Part shown: in pieces, positions 20,138-30,792 of the stretch
How positions within the stretch are numbered: the stretch's first letter is position 1
How the letters are laid out: the number at the start of each line of letters is the position of its first letter
Assembly (NCBI GenBank): GCA_003339415.1
Contig: PDHQ01000359.1
Span: 1-31,933, forward strand
Source: Ophiocordyceps camponoti-saundersi (nom. inval.)
Taxonomy: Eukaryota > Ascomycota > Sordariomycetes > Hypocreales > Ophiocordycipitaceae
Reading direction: 5' to 3'
DNA length: 31,933 bases
Notes under the pieces: model-generated
Seen by the model: only the letters and a program-made list of their open reading frames with translations
What the model was told of the DNA's origin: nothing
Database searches by the model: none
Translations under genes and position numbers: made by a program

Positions 20138-23100
20138 AATTCTAAGCTTTACTTAAAACTTAATTTTTAGCTTATTTTAAATAGCGTATAATAATATTTT
20201 ATTATATTTTAATAAGCGGGAGGTTATAGTTTATTTTACTAGTAAAGTAATTATCTTATATTTTAAATCTTAGCGAGTTATTTACCTTATTATAGCTATC
20301 CTTAGCCTTATTTTTATAGCTCTTATTAATTATAAATCCTAGTAATATATTAATTATTTATTCCTCGCTATTAGCTTATAAAATATCTCTTACGTTTTAT
20401 ATATTAAAACCTTTACCTTAACCCTAAGCCCCTTTTTACTTTTTAAGGTATTAGATTTTACTAACTTTTTTAATAAGGAGAAAGTAAGTATATTACCCCC
20501 TTACTATAATAGTTATAACTATTATATCCGACTATACTAAGAACTTAATAGTTCCTTTCCCTTTTTACCTTAAAGCTTACTTTATAATATACCTTATAAG
20601 TATCTTTTTAAGGTTCGGAAATAAATTACTAACTTAATAAATAAAAGATAGATTTATATTAGCTTATTATCTATAGCTACCTTTATTTTACTTACGAAAA
20701 AGCTAGGAGGCGGGTAGCGCTTTTATATTAATTATTATACTTTAAATAAAATAATAAAGTAAGATTACTATCCCCTTTTACTTATTAAGAAGACGCTCCG
20801 TAGCCTTTCTAATACCCGCTAGTTTACGAAACTTAATATTTATACCGCCTTTTATAAGCTTTATATTATAAAAGGTAAGGAATATTTTATAGCTTTTTAT
20901 ACTTAGTTTAGTTTATTTAAATACTTTATTTACCTTTTTAGCTTAATAAGCGCGCTTATTTTATTTTAGTATTATATTAATATTACCTTTAATAACTTTT
21001 TAAGGGATTTTATTATAATATACTTAAATAATATCTTTATTTATTTAAGAGGTTCCTATCCTAATTATTAGTATAAGGTATATATTATATTTTTATATTT
21101 TTATTAAGCTAAGCTTTTTTTTAACTTTAATAAGTATACTTTTATTATTTATAAGGTTAAGTATTTAAAGTTTATTATTTATATTAGTAAAAAAATATTA
21201 GCGGATTTTACTAAAGTTTTTATAATTTTAAAATAAGAGTCGCTAACTTATATTTAAAGTATATATAATTTTCTTAAGTTTACTAACTTTTATCGTAATT
21301 TTATACTTTACTTTTTAAACCTTATAGCCCCCTTAGTTAAGCTTATAAAACGCGGCGTGCTTTTTTACTAAATTAATAAATATTAGCTTACTTTCGATAC
21401 GCTTAAGTTTATATTTATCTCTACCCTTATCTTTACTTAGTAAGATCTAAATTATAATATTATTATTAAAGCTAACTATTTTAATAAAGTAATTAGTAAG
21501 TATTTTTCTTAGTTTAGTTTAAATTATATTTTCTAGCTTATTATATATTATTTTAAAAAACGTTAACTTATAAAATAAAACTATATAATTTATAATAAAG
21601 AATTTCTCGCTATTATTTTTTACCTTAAAATATAGTTTACTAAGTTACGCGGAGTTACTTAGCTATCTTTTATTTTTATAGATTATAAGGCTTTTAAATA
21701 TTTTACTATACTTAAGGCTAGAATAAAATATTAAGCGTATTAGGCTAAAATACTTACTCTTTTTAACTTCCGCCTTTAATACTATTTTAACGCGTAGGCG
21801 TCGCGGCCTAATATACTCTCCTAGCGAGAATAAAATCGCTATAAGATAAAAGAGCGCTTTAGTTAAATTATATAGCTTATATCTATCTACTTTTTTAAAG
21901 TATAGCTAGTTTAATCTAGCTTAGCTTTATTTTAGTCCCTTATAGCTATTTTTTTTACTTAGGATATTTTAGCTTTTTTTTATAATAAAACCTTATAAAA
22001 CTTTTAGTTAAAGGCTTTTTATATTAATCCCTTTTATTATATACGCTACTAAGTAGTTTAGTTAAGCGCTTAAAAGTTTCCGCTAGAGGCGAGTACTTAT
22101 AAATAAGTTATAAACTATTCCCTTTTTATTTATAGATAGCTATAATTCTAAAGCCGCCTCTAAGTTCCTAAGTAAGAACTTTTAATTATTATATTTATTT
22201 AATAAACTTATAATTCTCTTATAATAAGATACCTTAGTAAGAATATTACTTTTATATTTTTTTAATATAAGTTTTATTAAAATAATATATTTATAGATAT
22301 AGTATATTTTATTTATAATTATTATTATTATAAAGACTACTTTAATTATTAGCGTTATTAAAAGTTATTTTAGCTGCTACTTTTTTTCGAATAGTTTTAA
22401 ATAACTTTTTTTATAAACTTTATAATTAAGCTATTTGCTACTTTTAAGTCCTAGCCCTATTTCCTAATAATTATTAAAAACTACTTATCTAAATATATTT
22501 AGCTTAAAGCTATAATATATATAAATATTAAGTAATATATTAAGCGCTTTATTTAATACTAATAGCGGTTTTATAGCTTCCTTTATAAGTTAATTTCTAA
22601 TCGCGGTTTTAATTAAATAAGCTATTTTTAGTTTACCTTTTACTATTTTACTAAAGTTAATAAATTACTTTTTATAATATATTACCCTTAAACTAATAAA
22701 GGTATAAAATATATAAATTAAAAAATATAAGCTATTCTCTATTATATAATCTCCTTCTTATAATTTAACTAGCTACGCTATTTACTTATTTACTAGCTTA
22801 TTTTAAATAATTAAGACTTATTTATAGTAAGTATAAGTCTTAACTATTTACTTTATAGCTTTAATATTACCTTTCTTAACTAGCTAATAAAGGCGGCCGC
22901 CCTTATATTTTCCTTAAAAAGCTAAGCTATAGCGTTTACTTATTTTCTTTATAATAGCGTTAAACTAATATAAGCCTTAATCGCCTAAGCTTAGTAATAA
23001 TAATAAGACTTTTTAAATAAATCTCGCTAACTTATAGAATAGCTTTAAATTAATAACTTTATATAGCTTAACTTTACTTATATATAATTTAACTATCTAT

Positions 23101-23300
23101 CTTAAAAGCTTAATTACTTTAAAAGTAAATATAAAGTAATAGCTATATTAACGCTATTTACTATTATTTTTAATATACTACTTAATATTTACTTTATTTT
23201 TTATATTAACTTTATTAAGTATATTATTAGTAATTTTTTATTATTTTAATTACTTACTAACTTTTAGCTAAATCTTTTTTTTATCTCTTTTATAATAACT
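20138..23300 (+). pseudogene. Gypsy pol relic: reverse transcriptase, RNase H, integrase
   Basis: The RT core begins near 20690 with a KPGGG..RFCIDY-like motif, here read SEAGS or GGG-stop-RFYIN by frame. The catalytic YLDD at 21021-21032 reads YLNN. The thumb motif FLKFTNFYRNF is at about 21268-21300. RNase H follows, with its ETDAS motif degraded near 21463 (KANY), the KELLAI-like motif YNKEFLAII at 21591-21617, and TDHK read as IDYK near 21680. The integrase core shows SDRG read as SNRG at 22596-22607, and HPQTDGQTE read as YP-stop-TNKGIK near 22680-22705, so two of the three catalytic acidic residues are lost. The order RT, RNase H, integrase is that of Ty3/gypsy. The C-terminal end is approximate; I could not confirm a chromodomain. 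Confidence 0.9.
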
Positions 23301-25099
23301 TATTTTTTAATAAGTATAAGGTTAAGGAAATCCTCGCTATAAGAAATACTAAAAATTAGCGCTTATAAGGTAGGACGCTTTATTAACTTATTTTTATAAA
23401 ATAGAAAAGTTATATTATTTTAACTTAAAAGCTACTTAATAGTTTTAAATATTATATAATATTAAACTATTTTAAGTTTATATAAGAGAATATATATTTT
23501 TATAATAGCTTAAAGTAAACTTAATTATATATTTATTTAAGCGCCTTTTATAGCTAATTATCCCTTCTAAGTAACCTCCCCTTTTTATTATATAAATAAA
23601 ATATTACCTTTTTACCTCTTATTCCCTTTTTTTATCTGCTTATTTCTCCTCCCTCCTTATATTAGCTCTAAGCTAATATTTACCTTTTTCGCCTTCTCCT
23701 TAAAATTCTTTATTATAATTAAGTAACTTAAAAAACTATTATAGCGCTAGCCGCGGCTTAGCGCTAAGATTAACTTATAATAAATATATCCTTAGGTAGG
23801 GGAGGGCGTATTTTAAGGCTAAGAGAATATTTAATATAATATTAATAATAGGAGTTTTATTTATCCCGCTCCTAAGCTATATACGCCGCGCGCGTGCGCT
23901 AATATAAACTTACTTTATTAATATATAATAAGGAGGAAAGATAAGTAACGCGCGTAAGCGCTAAGTAATAAGAGGCTAGGTAATATATATAAATTAGTAA
24001 AGGCGGTATATTATAAGGTGGCGGGTAAGCTTAATATATTATATAAACTAATTAACGCTAAGATTATTTAATAAAAAATATTATTCCTTTTTTTTATTTT
24101 TACGCTTTTATATATTAATATCCGCTTAGTAGTTTACGATTTAGGTAGCTTACTTATTTTATTATTATTTAAGAATTTATCGCTATAATTCTTTTTATTA
24201 TTAAAAAAATATTTTATATTATAAGGCGAAAAAGTTAAGGCTAGTAATAAGGGCGCCTTATTACTATTATTATTACTATTAATATTATATTATTACTAAA
24301 AATATATTATAAGTTAAAATATATAAGGTAAATATAATAATTATATTATTAGCGGTAAAGATAAGCGCGGAGGATTATTATTATTTAAGTATAAAAAGGG
24401 TATAAAGATTAATTACTAAGCGTAATATAATAGAAATAGCAGCTAGTATAGTTTATAAATAGTTAATATAAGTAAGAAATTTTAGCATAAGCTAAGTATA
24501 CTAGCTAAGGACTTTTTTAACGCGGGGATAAGCGGGTAAAATAATAGCTTATCTTTCCTTAACTATTATCTATAAATCGTAGATAGCTTACTATAAGCAT
24601 ATATTTATAGTAAAAAGGTACTTTTCCTAAAAGTACTATCTTACTATTATTTATATACCTTATAAGCTATCTTATAACTATATTAATAATTAATATTATA
24701 GCTATTATAAAAGTTTTAGATTTAAGGAGTATATAAATATTTTACCTTTTATAATATAGTAATATTTTTATTATCTAAATCTCCCTTTATAATATATCCG
24801 CTTATCGCGTAAGATAGTAATTATAGCTAACTAAATAATATATTAAAGTAGCGAGATAATAACTTAATAGATATAAAAAGCTTAGAGAATAATAATAATA
24901 GAGAAAAAAACTATAAGAATATAATAGCGGAATAATAGAGTATAGGGCTTAGAGAAAAAAATTACTTAGCGAAAAAAAAAATAATATAACTAGCTTAAAA
25001 AGAAAAAGAAAAAAGAAGGAAGAAAAATTTTCTATATAAGGAGTATTTTAACTTATACCTTATATATATATATACTATAGCTAGAAATACTTTTTTCCT
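23301..25099. other. Gypsy 3' region without a recognised gene
   Basis: About 1.8 kb from the end of the integrase to the polypurine tract. It holds GC-rich islets (for example near 23750 and 23885, with CGCCGCGCGCGTGCGC) and A-rich stretches near 24890-25030. I see no domain on either strand. A few CpA steps persist near 24440-24600. It is long for a gypsy 3' UTR and might contain the remains of another short insertion. Confidence 0.4.
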
Positions 25100-25111
25100 A
25101 AAGCGGCGGGG
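25100..25111 (+). promoter_or_regulatory. Gypsy polypurine tract
   Basis: AAAGCGGCGGGG (one C interruption at each of two CpG steps) lies two bases before the 3' LTR, where plus-strand DNA synthesis is primed in LTR retrotransposons. Confidence 0.65.
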
Positions 25112-25113
25112 TA

Positions 25114-25336
25114 TATAAGGGATTCGGGCTACGCCCGAATAGCTAAGTTATATAAGGGGTACTTAGTTAAGTTTACGCGTATAATAAGCGCGGGGTATAT
25201 ATAAGTATATATAATTAGTTAGCGCTATATACGGGATAAGCGTAGGCTATATATAAACTATAACTATAAGTATATATACTATATATATTTTAGAACTTTT
25301 TAAGTTATTCTATATTAATAAAGTTAGCTTTTTATA
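25114..25336 (+). repeat. Gypsy 3' LTR
   Basis: Direct repeat of 10599-10830, from TATAAGGGATTCG to GCTTTTTATA. Several positions that are TpG or CpA in the 5' LTR differ here. Immediately after it hAT C resumes. Confidence 0.85.
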
Positions 25337-25670
25337 ATTATTTAGAAGTATAAGACTTTTATATAAGTTAAAGAATTATTTAAAAGATTACTTTAATAAA
25401 GCCCTTTTAAAGTTAAATAATAACTTTATAAGTTACTTTTTTTAAAGTAGCTTTTATAGCTTTATTTTTAATATTTAAACTTTAGCTTTTTAAAATACCT
25501 ATTTAAGCTTAATTATAGCTTATATTTCCCTAAACTTTAAGCTATATTATAAGCTTATAAGTAAGTTATTTATTTATTTATAAAAACTAATAATTTTTAG
25601 CTTTTAAAAAGCTTTTAGAATAATATATTAGAAATTATATTTATACTAAAATTATTTTTTACCTTAAAGC
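25337..25670 (+). mobile_element. hAT copy C, right fragment
   Basis: Reverse complement of hAT A at about 181-480. It includes the degraded DIWTS-like core motif on the plus strand at about 25467-25485. It ends at 25670, where hAT B begins, so the rest of copy C should reappear beyond the far end of hAT B outside the window. The first 30 bp (25337-25366) align with the last 30-35 bp before the gypsy 5' LTR. Confidence 0.85.
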
Positions 25671-25890
25671 TAGGGTTTAAAATTAGTTAGTCTTTAGTTA
25701 GTTAGGACTAACTAAAAAAAGTCCGGACTAAAAGTACGTACCTTTTAGTTAGTCTTTAGTTAGTCAGCTTAAGGACTTTAGTTAGTCCTTAAATATAAGG
25801 ACTAACTAATTAAAAACTAAAAACTAAAAGGACTAAATTTTTAGTTAGCTTACGTAAGCTATTTTAATCTAAAAGAAATACTAATAACTA
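25671..25890. repeat. hAT B left terminal inverted repeat and subterminal hairpins
   Basis: After the 21-bp end that matches 4695-4715 in reverse, the stretch is packed with TTAGTTAGTC, GGACTAACTAA and AAAAACTAAAAG units in both orientations. The units match those at the right end of copy A, so both ends of the family carry the same subterminal motif. Confidence 0.85.
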
Positions 25891-26282
25891 GCGCGATAAG
25901 ATTACTATATAGAAATTAAGTTTTTTTTTTAATTATATTATTACTTGGCGAGAAATAAATTTTTTAATTTAATATATTAAAAATAAAAATAAAATCTAGT
26001 AATAATAATAGTAATAACTTAATAAATAATAATATAACAAAGAGTAGAAATATAATATAGCTTTGAAAAAGCTAAATATAAGTTAAATATATTTAATTAT
26101 TAGAAATCTTTAGCTATATAAAATTATTAATATATAAAGAGTTAATATTAATAAAAAAAATATATTATTAGCTAGAAAAACTTATATAATAATAAGTAAA
26201 AAACCTAGCTATAATAGAAGACTTATAAGCTTTAATCTTCTTCTTCTAAAGCTTTATTTTCCTCTTCTTAAATTTCCTAGAA

Positions 26283-28198
26283 ATTATTAAGTGTTAAATT
26301 CCAGTTTTTAAGCAGAATTAACTACTCTATAGTTTCCGGTTTAAGGTTATTCCTCGATAACGTATTTATATTACCGGATATAGAAAATATAGCCTCAATT
26401 AAGGCTAATATAGCCGGAATAGCTAAAAATTTTCTAGCTAAAATTATTAAAGTAGGGAAGCGAAAAGCGTTATTTTTCTAATATAAAAGCGGGTTACTTT
26501 ATAAAATAATTAGTAGATAAATAATAAATAGAGAGAAAAAATTATAAAAAAATATTATAACTATACCTTAGAAGGTAAATAAGCTTCTGAAAGGTATTAT
26601 ATTAATTCTTCGTTAATTTCTGCTTTTTTAGACTTTAAACTAAAGTTAAAGTCTTCCGAAGTAGATAATCTAGGACTTCCTAAGTCTATTTCTTTATTTT
26701 CTATAGTTTTATAGCTAAGAATAATTAGTAAAAAGTATAAAAAAATTAATCTTACTTATAGATTAAATTCCTCTTAAAAAAGATATAAGATATCTTTTTT
26801 TATAGCTAAATAGTAATAAAGAAAGCTATCTTCTTTAAAATAAATATCTTTATACCGTGGGTCTAAGATAATAGCGAATAAATAAGGCCGGAAAGCGTAT
26901 AAGTTATTTTTTTTAAGTTATTTTAGAAAGTACTTTTCAAGTTTTTTTAAGCCCTCTATTATATAGGCTTTAAAAGTACTAGAATAAGAAGACTAAAAAG
27001 TAATTAGTAAGTATTTTAAAAAATAAAAGAAAGAAAAATACCTAGCTTTTTTCGAAGCTAGAAAAATCTTCATATAATTTCGTAAGCCGATTAAAGATCT
27101 AATAAATAAATAGTAATCCTTTAGAGCTTGTTATTTAAAAGTGCCTTTATAAAGAAATAGAAGGGGTTAAAAAAACGTTAAAAATAGCTTTAAAATCTTT
27201 TAAAGCTTCCTATTCCTTATTAGAAGGGAATATTTTTTTATACTCTTTATAATCTATTAATTTAAAAACCTATTCTAAGGTAGAAAGGAATTCTAACGCT
27301 CTTTTAAGTATAAAAAACGTAGAATTCTACCTTATAGCGTTATCTATTTAATTAATTAGTAGTAAAGTAAATAACTAATAAATAAAAAAACTTACTAATA
27401 ATAACCTTAGTTTTTTTAGATTATTTTATATTTCCCTTAGATTTTTACTGCTAAAGTATTATTTTTATCTAAAAGTTGCTTTTCCAAGTTCGAATTATTT
27501 AAAAAGGCCTTAAAAATATCCTAAGCTATTAAATTAATAATATATACTAGGCAGCGAATTTAGCTAGTAAATTCTTTATAAAAAAGGTTATTATAAGCCG
27601 AGGAATAAGCCTTTAAAAAGGTCTTATTATTAGTAGCATTATCGTAAGTAATATTAAAATATTTTTATTAGTAAAAAAATAAGTAAAAGAATTATTAATA
27701 TACTTATTAATAGACTTTAAAGTAATAATAAGGTAAGCTTAAAAGTAAGAAAGAATTTTAGTATAAATATAATTTCTAGTATACTATTCTAAAAGCTTTT
27801 TAAAAGCTAAAAATTATTAGTTTTTATATATAAATAAATAAATAAATAACTTACTTATAAGCTTATAATATAGCTTAAAGTTTAGGGAAATATAAGCTAT
27901 AATTAAGCTTAAATAGGTATCTTAAGTAGCTAAAGTCTAAATATCGAAAATAAGGCTATAAAAGCTACTTTTAGAAGAGTAACTTATAAAATTATTATTT
28001 AACTTTAAAAAGGCTTTGTTAAAATAGTTTTTTAAATAATCCTTTAACTTAGCGTAATAGATAAGCTAGTAGTCCCTAAAAAAAGTTAATTTAAAATTTA
28101 AATAAAGGAAAAATAACTTACTAATTATAATAAGTAAGAAGCTTATTAAAAGGCTCTAAGCAAATTATAAAAAAAGAAATATTTATAGTTAAAAGAAA
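26283..28198 (-). pseudogene. hAT transposase, central and C-terminal part (copy B)
   Basis: On the minus strand the C-terminal hAT dimerisation domain is clear at about 26480-26290: FPTLIILARKFLAIPA, then EAIFSISG (ERVFS-like), RNNLKPETIE and LKNWNLTL. The hAT core gives DNATNN (DNASNN-like) at about 27648-27625, and DI-stop-TLAT-stop-DTYL (DIWTS-like) at about 27950-27910, where Trp became stop. The gene continues across the retroposon to 30105-30792. Stops are nearly all of CAA, CAG or TGG origin. This is the best-preserved gene in the window but still broken. With the upstream part it would encode very roughly 870 residues, in the usual range for hAT transposases. Confidence 0.9.
28186..28198. 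repeat. Retroposon target-site duplication, left
   Basis: TAGTTAAAAGAAA, identical to 30092-30104. In hAT A this sequence occurs once (about 636-648) at the empty site. Confidence 0.9.
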
Positions 28199-28479
28199 GT
28201 ATAGCGGCTTTTTAATATATAAAAAAGTAACTTTTATATATTTTACGGATCCCGCGCTTATAGTAACGCGGATACGGACTACTTATTCTTATATTATAAG
28301 TAAACTCCGCTTTTTCTATTACCTTATAGCGATAGCCTTAAGCCGCGCCCGGAGTAACTCCGAGGGGGAGGGTAACGCTATATAAGTTAATCGTAACCGC
28401 GAAAATTTTTTACCCGGAATATAGCTTTACTCTAAATTATAGTAAACTTAAACCTAAAAATTTACTATACTTCTTACCT

Positions 28480-29720
28480 TATTAGAAGCTAAGGCGAGTA
28501 TTAGTAAGATTATTTCGGGGGACGCCTTAGTCTCCGTATAAGTAATTATTGAATAAGTAGCGGAGTCCGAGAGGGTTTAGGGAGGCGCCCTTTTTACTCT
28601 AACTCCGTTAATTAATAATATTTTCTCGGCCGTTATAGCCGCGGTTTCCTCTTTTTTCTATAACTTTAAGGGGAGCGGAACTCCTCCGATATAAGCTATA
28701 ATTATAGCTAAAGCGCCGGAGAAAACTATTAAAAAATAAGTTTCTAGGCGATATAAGTATTAGCTTATAATTTACTTTAATTTTATCGCTATTTTACTCT
28801 AAGTCTAAGGCCTTAAAGTAATTATAATAAGTATTAATCGTAAACTTTATAAGTAAAGCTAAGCTTTTATAATAAGGAAACTACCTAATAATAATATTAT
28901 AATAATATTCTAAGATATTATTTATAAGCTTTAGTTTAATTTAAGGTAGCTTTATACTATTTTCGGAGAAAAGGTATACTTAATTAGCGGAGGTTATACT
29001 TTTATTATAAAAAAGGTATTAGCGTAAGCCTTATAATAAGGCGGTAAGGAAGCTTTTTAAAAAAAATTAAGTTATCGAATAAGGTCTTAGTAATATAATT
29101 ATATATAAAAAGATATTATTTAAGGATTTAGTAAAATTCCCTTATAATTATTATTAATAGTATAATAAATATAAACTAGATTTATAATAAAAATATAATA
29201 ATATAAGCGGAGATTTTTAATATAGAACCTTATAAGCTAGAAGTCTAACCTTAGTAATATTTTAAGTATTATTAGCTTAGATATATTATTAAATATTATA
29301 TAATAAAGCTATAATATAGCCGGTACTCCGCTTTTTTATATATAGAAAGCGAGTTAGCTTACCTTATAGCGTATAGAAAGAGACCGTATTATTATTTTCT
29401 CTATTAGGGGACTTACCTTAAGTAAAGTTAACTTTACCTTAAGATAAGAGCGGCGTAGGACTAGGCGAAAAATACTTATATTTCTTAACCCCGGAGATTT
29501 ATAAATCGGAACTTTATATATACCGCCCCTCCTCCCCCTTTAGCGCTAACTAGAGTCTAGTAATAGCCGGGGCGGAAACGCTATAAAGCGAATATAGTAG
29601 CTCCGCCTCTAACCCCCTCTCCGAATATATCCGCGGCTTTACCGTAATAATTAGGCTACCTTTTAAAATTAGCTATTACGGGGTCCGTTACGAGCTAGTA
29701 AAACCTTTATATATTCCTTA
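28480..29720 (+). pseudogene. Unidentified degenerate reading region in the 1.9-kb retroposon
   Basis: On the plus strand, ignoring RIP-type TAA and TAG, a frame from about 28480 gives a non-repetitive sequence (SISKIISGDALVSV near the start; KYLYFLTPEIYKSELYIY and SLVIAGAETL near 29470-29580). The frame is interrupted and may shift near 28950. The minus strand is equally readable when RIP stops are ignored, so the coding strand is not settled. I recognise no domain. Moderate GC and varied codons make random sequence unlikely. Confidence 0.3.
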
Positions 29721-29984
29721 ATCGCGTTAATAAAGCCTTAATCGAATAGATTATTTAAGATATTATAATTAAGCGTAAAAATTCGGTTTATAATAACGAT
29801 AACGCTTAGGAAGATAAGTAGCTATATAGACTTTATACCGGACTTAGATTATATATACCCTTATTACCGTAAACTCCGCTCCGGAGGAAATATTAGCTTC
29901 TTAATTACTTATTATTATTAGACTTATCTAAGGTATAAAATGCCGGGTACGGACCTAGTCCGGCCCTAAGCCGAGGTAACGCTT

Positions 29985-30091
29985 AAGGGGAGGGTTTTAC
30001 TCCGAGTTCTCCGGTTTTTCCTACTCCTAGAATATATATAGGATAGTTCTAGGCTATATTAGGCATATTAGCGTATAAATATTATTATTAT
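29985..30091 (+). repeat. Shared retroposon 3' end with ATT tail (1.9-kb retroposon copy)
   Basis: Landmarks are GGGGAGGGTTTTACTCC, CCGGTTTTTCCTACT, a TATATA-rich spacer, GCGTATAAA and (ATT)n. It is the most divergent of the four copies, but the order is the same and it ends exactly at the target duplication. Confidence 0.6.
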
Positions 30092-30104
30092 TAGTTAAAA
30101 GAAA
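30092..30104. repeat. Retroposon target-site duplication, right
   Basis: TAGTTAAAAGAAA, partner of 28186-28198. hAT B continues after it, colinear with hAT A from about 649. Confidence 0.9.
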
Positions 30105-30792
30105 ATTAATAACTAAATTCTAAGTTAAATTAGTATTAAAAGCTAAGTTTAACTTAGCTTGTTTTTCGAAGAAATTTTACGGATTTTTTTTAATAAGTTA
30201 TTCTAATATAAAATTAGTTAATTAATAATAAAAATACTAAAAACTTACTTCTTTTTAAGTTTTTTTTAGAATTTTTATTATAAGTAATTATTTTATACTT
30301 ATTCTTATAATACTAAGATAAATTCGAAGCTTAAAACTTATAAACTAGAAAAATAAACTCCTATAAATAGCTATTTATATAAAAAATTAATTATTAACGC
30401 TTTTTAATAATAAAAAAATAAGAAAAAAATAAGAAAAAAATAAGAAAAAAAAATACTAATATAGTGCAAATAGCTTTTAATTTTTATTCTTTATTTTCCT
30501 CGATTAGAAGAAGCTATTAGGTAAATAAGCCGTGCCGTAAAATATAAATTTTCGAATTCTTATCTAGGCCTAATTTAAATTCCTTCGTATTATATTAAGA
30601 AATAGCTATTTTTTCCTTTTTTTTTCCTTTTTTCGAAGGGCCCGAAAATTCCTAAGAAAGTCCCTAATCCGAAAACTCTATACTATCTAATTTAATAGCT
30701 ATATTACTATTATAGCTATTAAAATTAGCCGAGGTTACTTAAGAAAGCTCTCCCTAAGAGGTAATCGAAGGCGTATAGTTAAAGTCGGACAT
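30105..30792 (-). pseudogene. hAT transposase, N-terminal part (copy B)
   Basis: Upstream part of the copy B transposase. A retained ATG at 30792-30790 begins MSDFNYTPSIT, followed by RIP stops; this is the likeliest start, since the same site in copy A is ATA. A basic patch (PSKKGKKKEK) lies about 70 residues in. A BED-type zinc finger is expected in the N-terminal part of hAT transposases, but I cannot confirm its ligands here. Confidence 0.65.

Larger units (their letters stand above)
10599..25336 (+). mobile_element. Ty3/gypsy LTR retrotransposon, RIP-degraded, interrupted by a LINE and a SINE
   Basis: Two direct repeats of about 230 bp bound an interval with gag, protease, reverse transcriptase, RNase H and integrase relics in Ty3/gypsy order (RT before integrase) on the plus strand, and a polypurine tract just before the 3' LTR. 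Removing LINE2 (10844-18104 plus one 13-bp target duplication) and the SINE (19522-20119 plus one 18-bp duplication) leaves roughly 6.9 kb, a usual gypsy length. The element sits inside hAT C, which resumes on both sides in the correct order. Confidence 0.85.
28199..30091 (+). mobile_element. 1.9-kb retroposon with an unidentified degenerate ORF
   Basis: A precise insertion in the hAT B transposase gene, proved by the uninterrupted site in hAT A and by 13-bp target duplications. It ends in an (ATT)n tail preceded by the 3' sequence shared with LINE1, LINE2 and the SINE. It is therefore a LINE-mobilised sequence: either a 5'-truncated LINE of the same 3'-end family, or a non-autonomous relative. 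The interior shows no endonuclease or reverse transcriptase motif. Confidence 0.8.
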
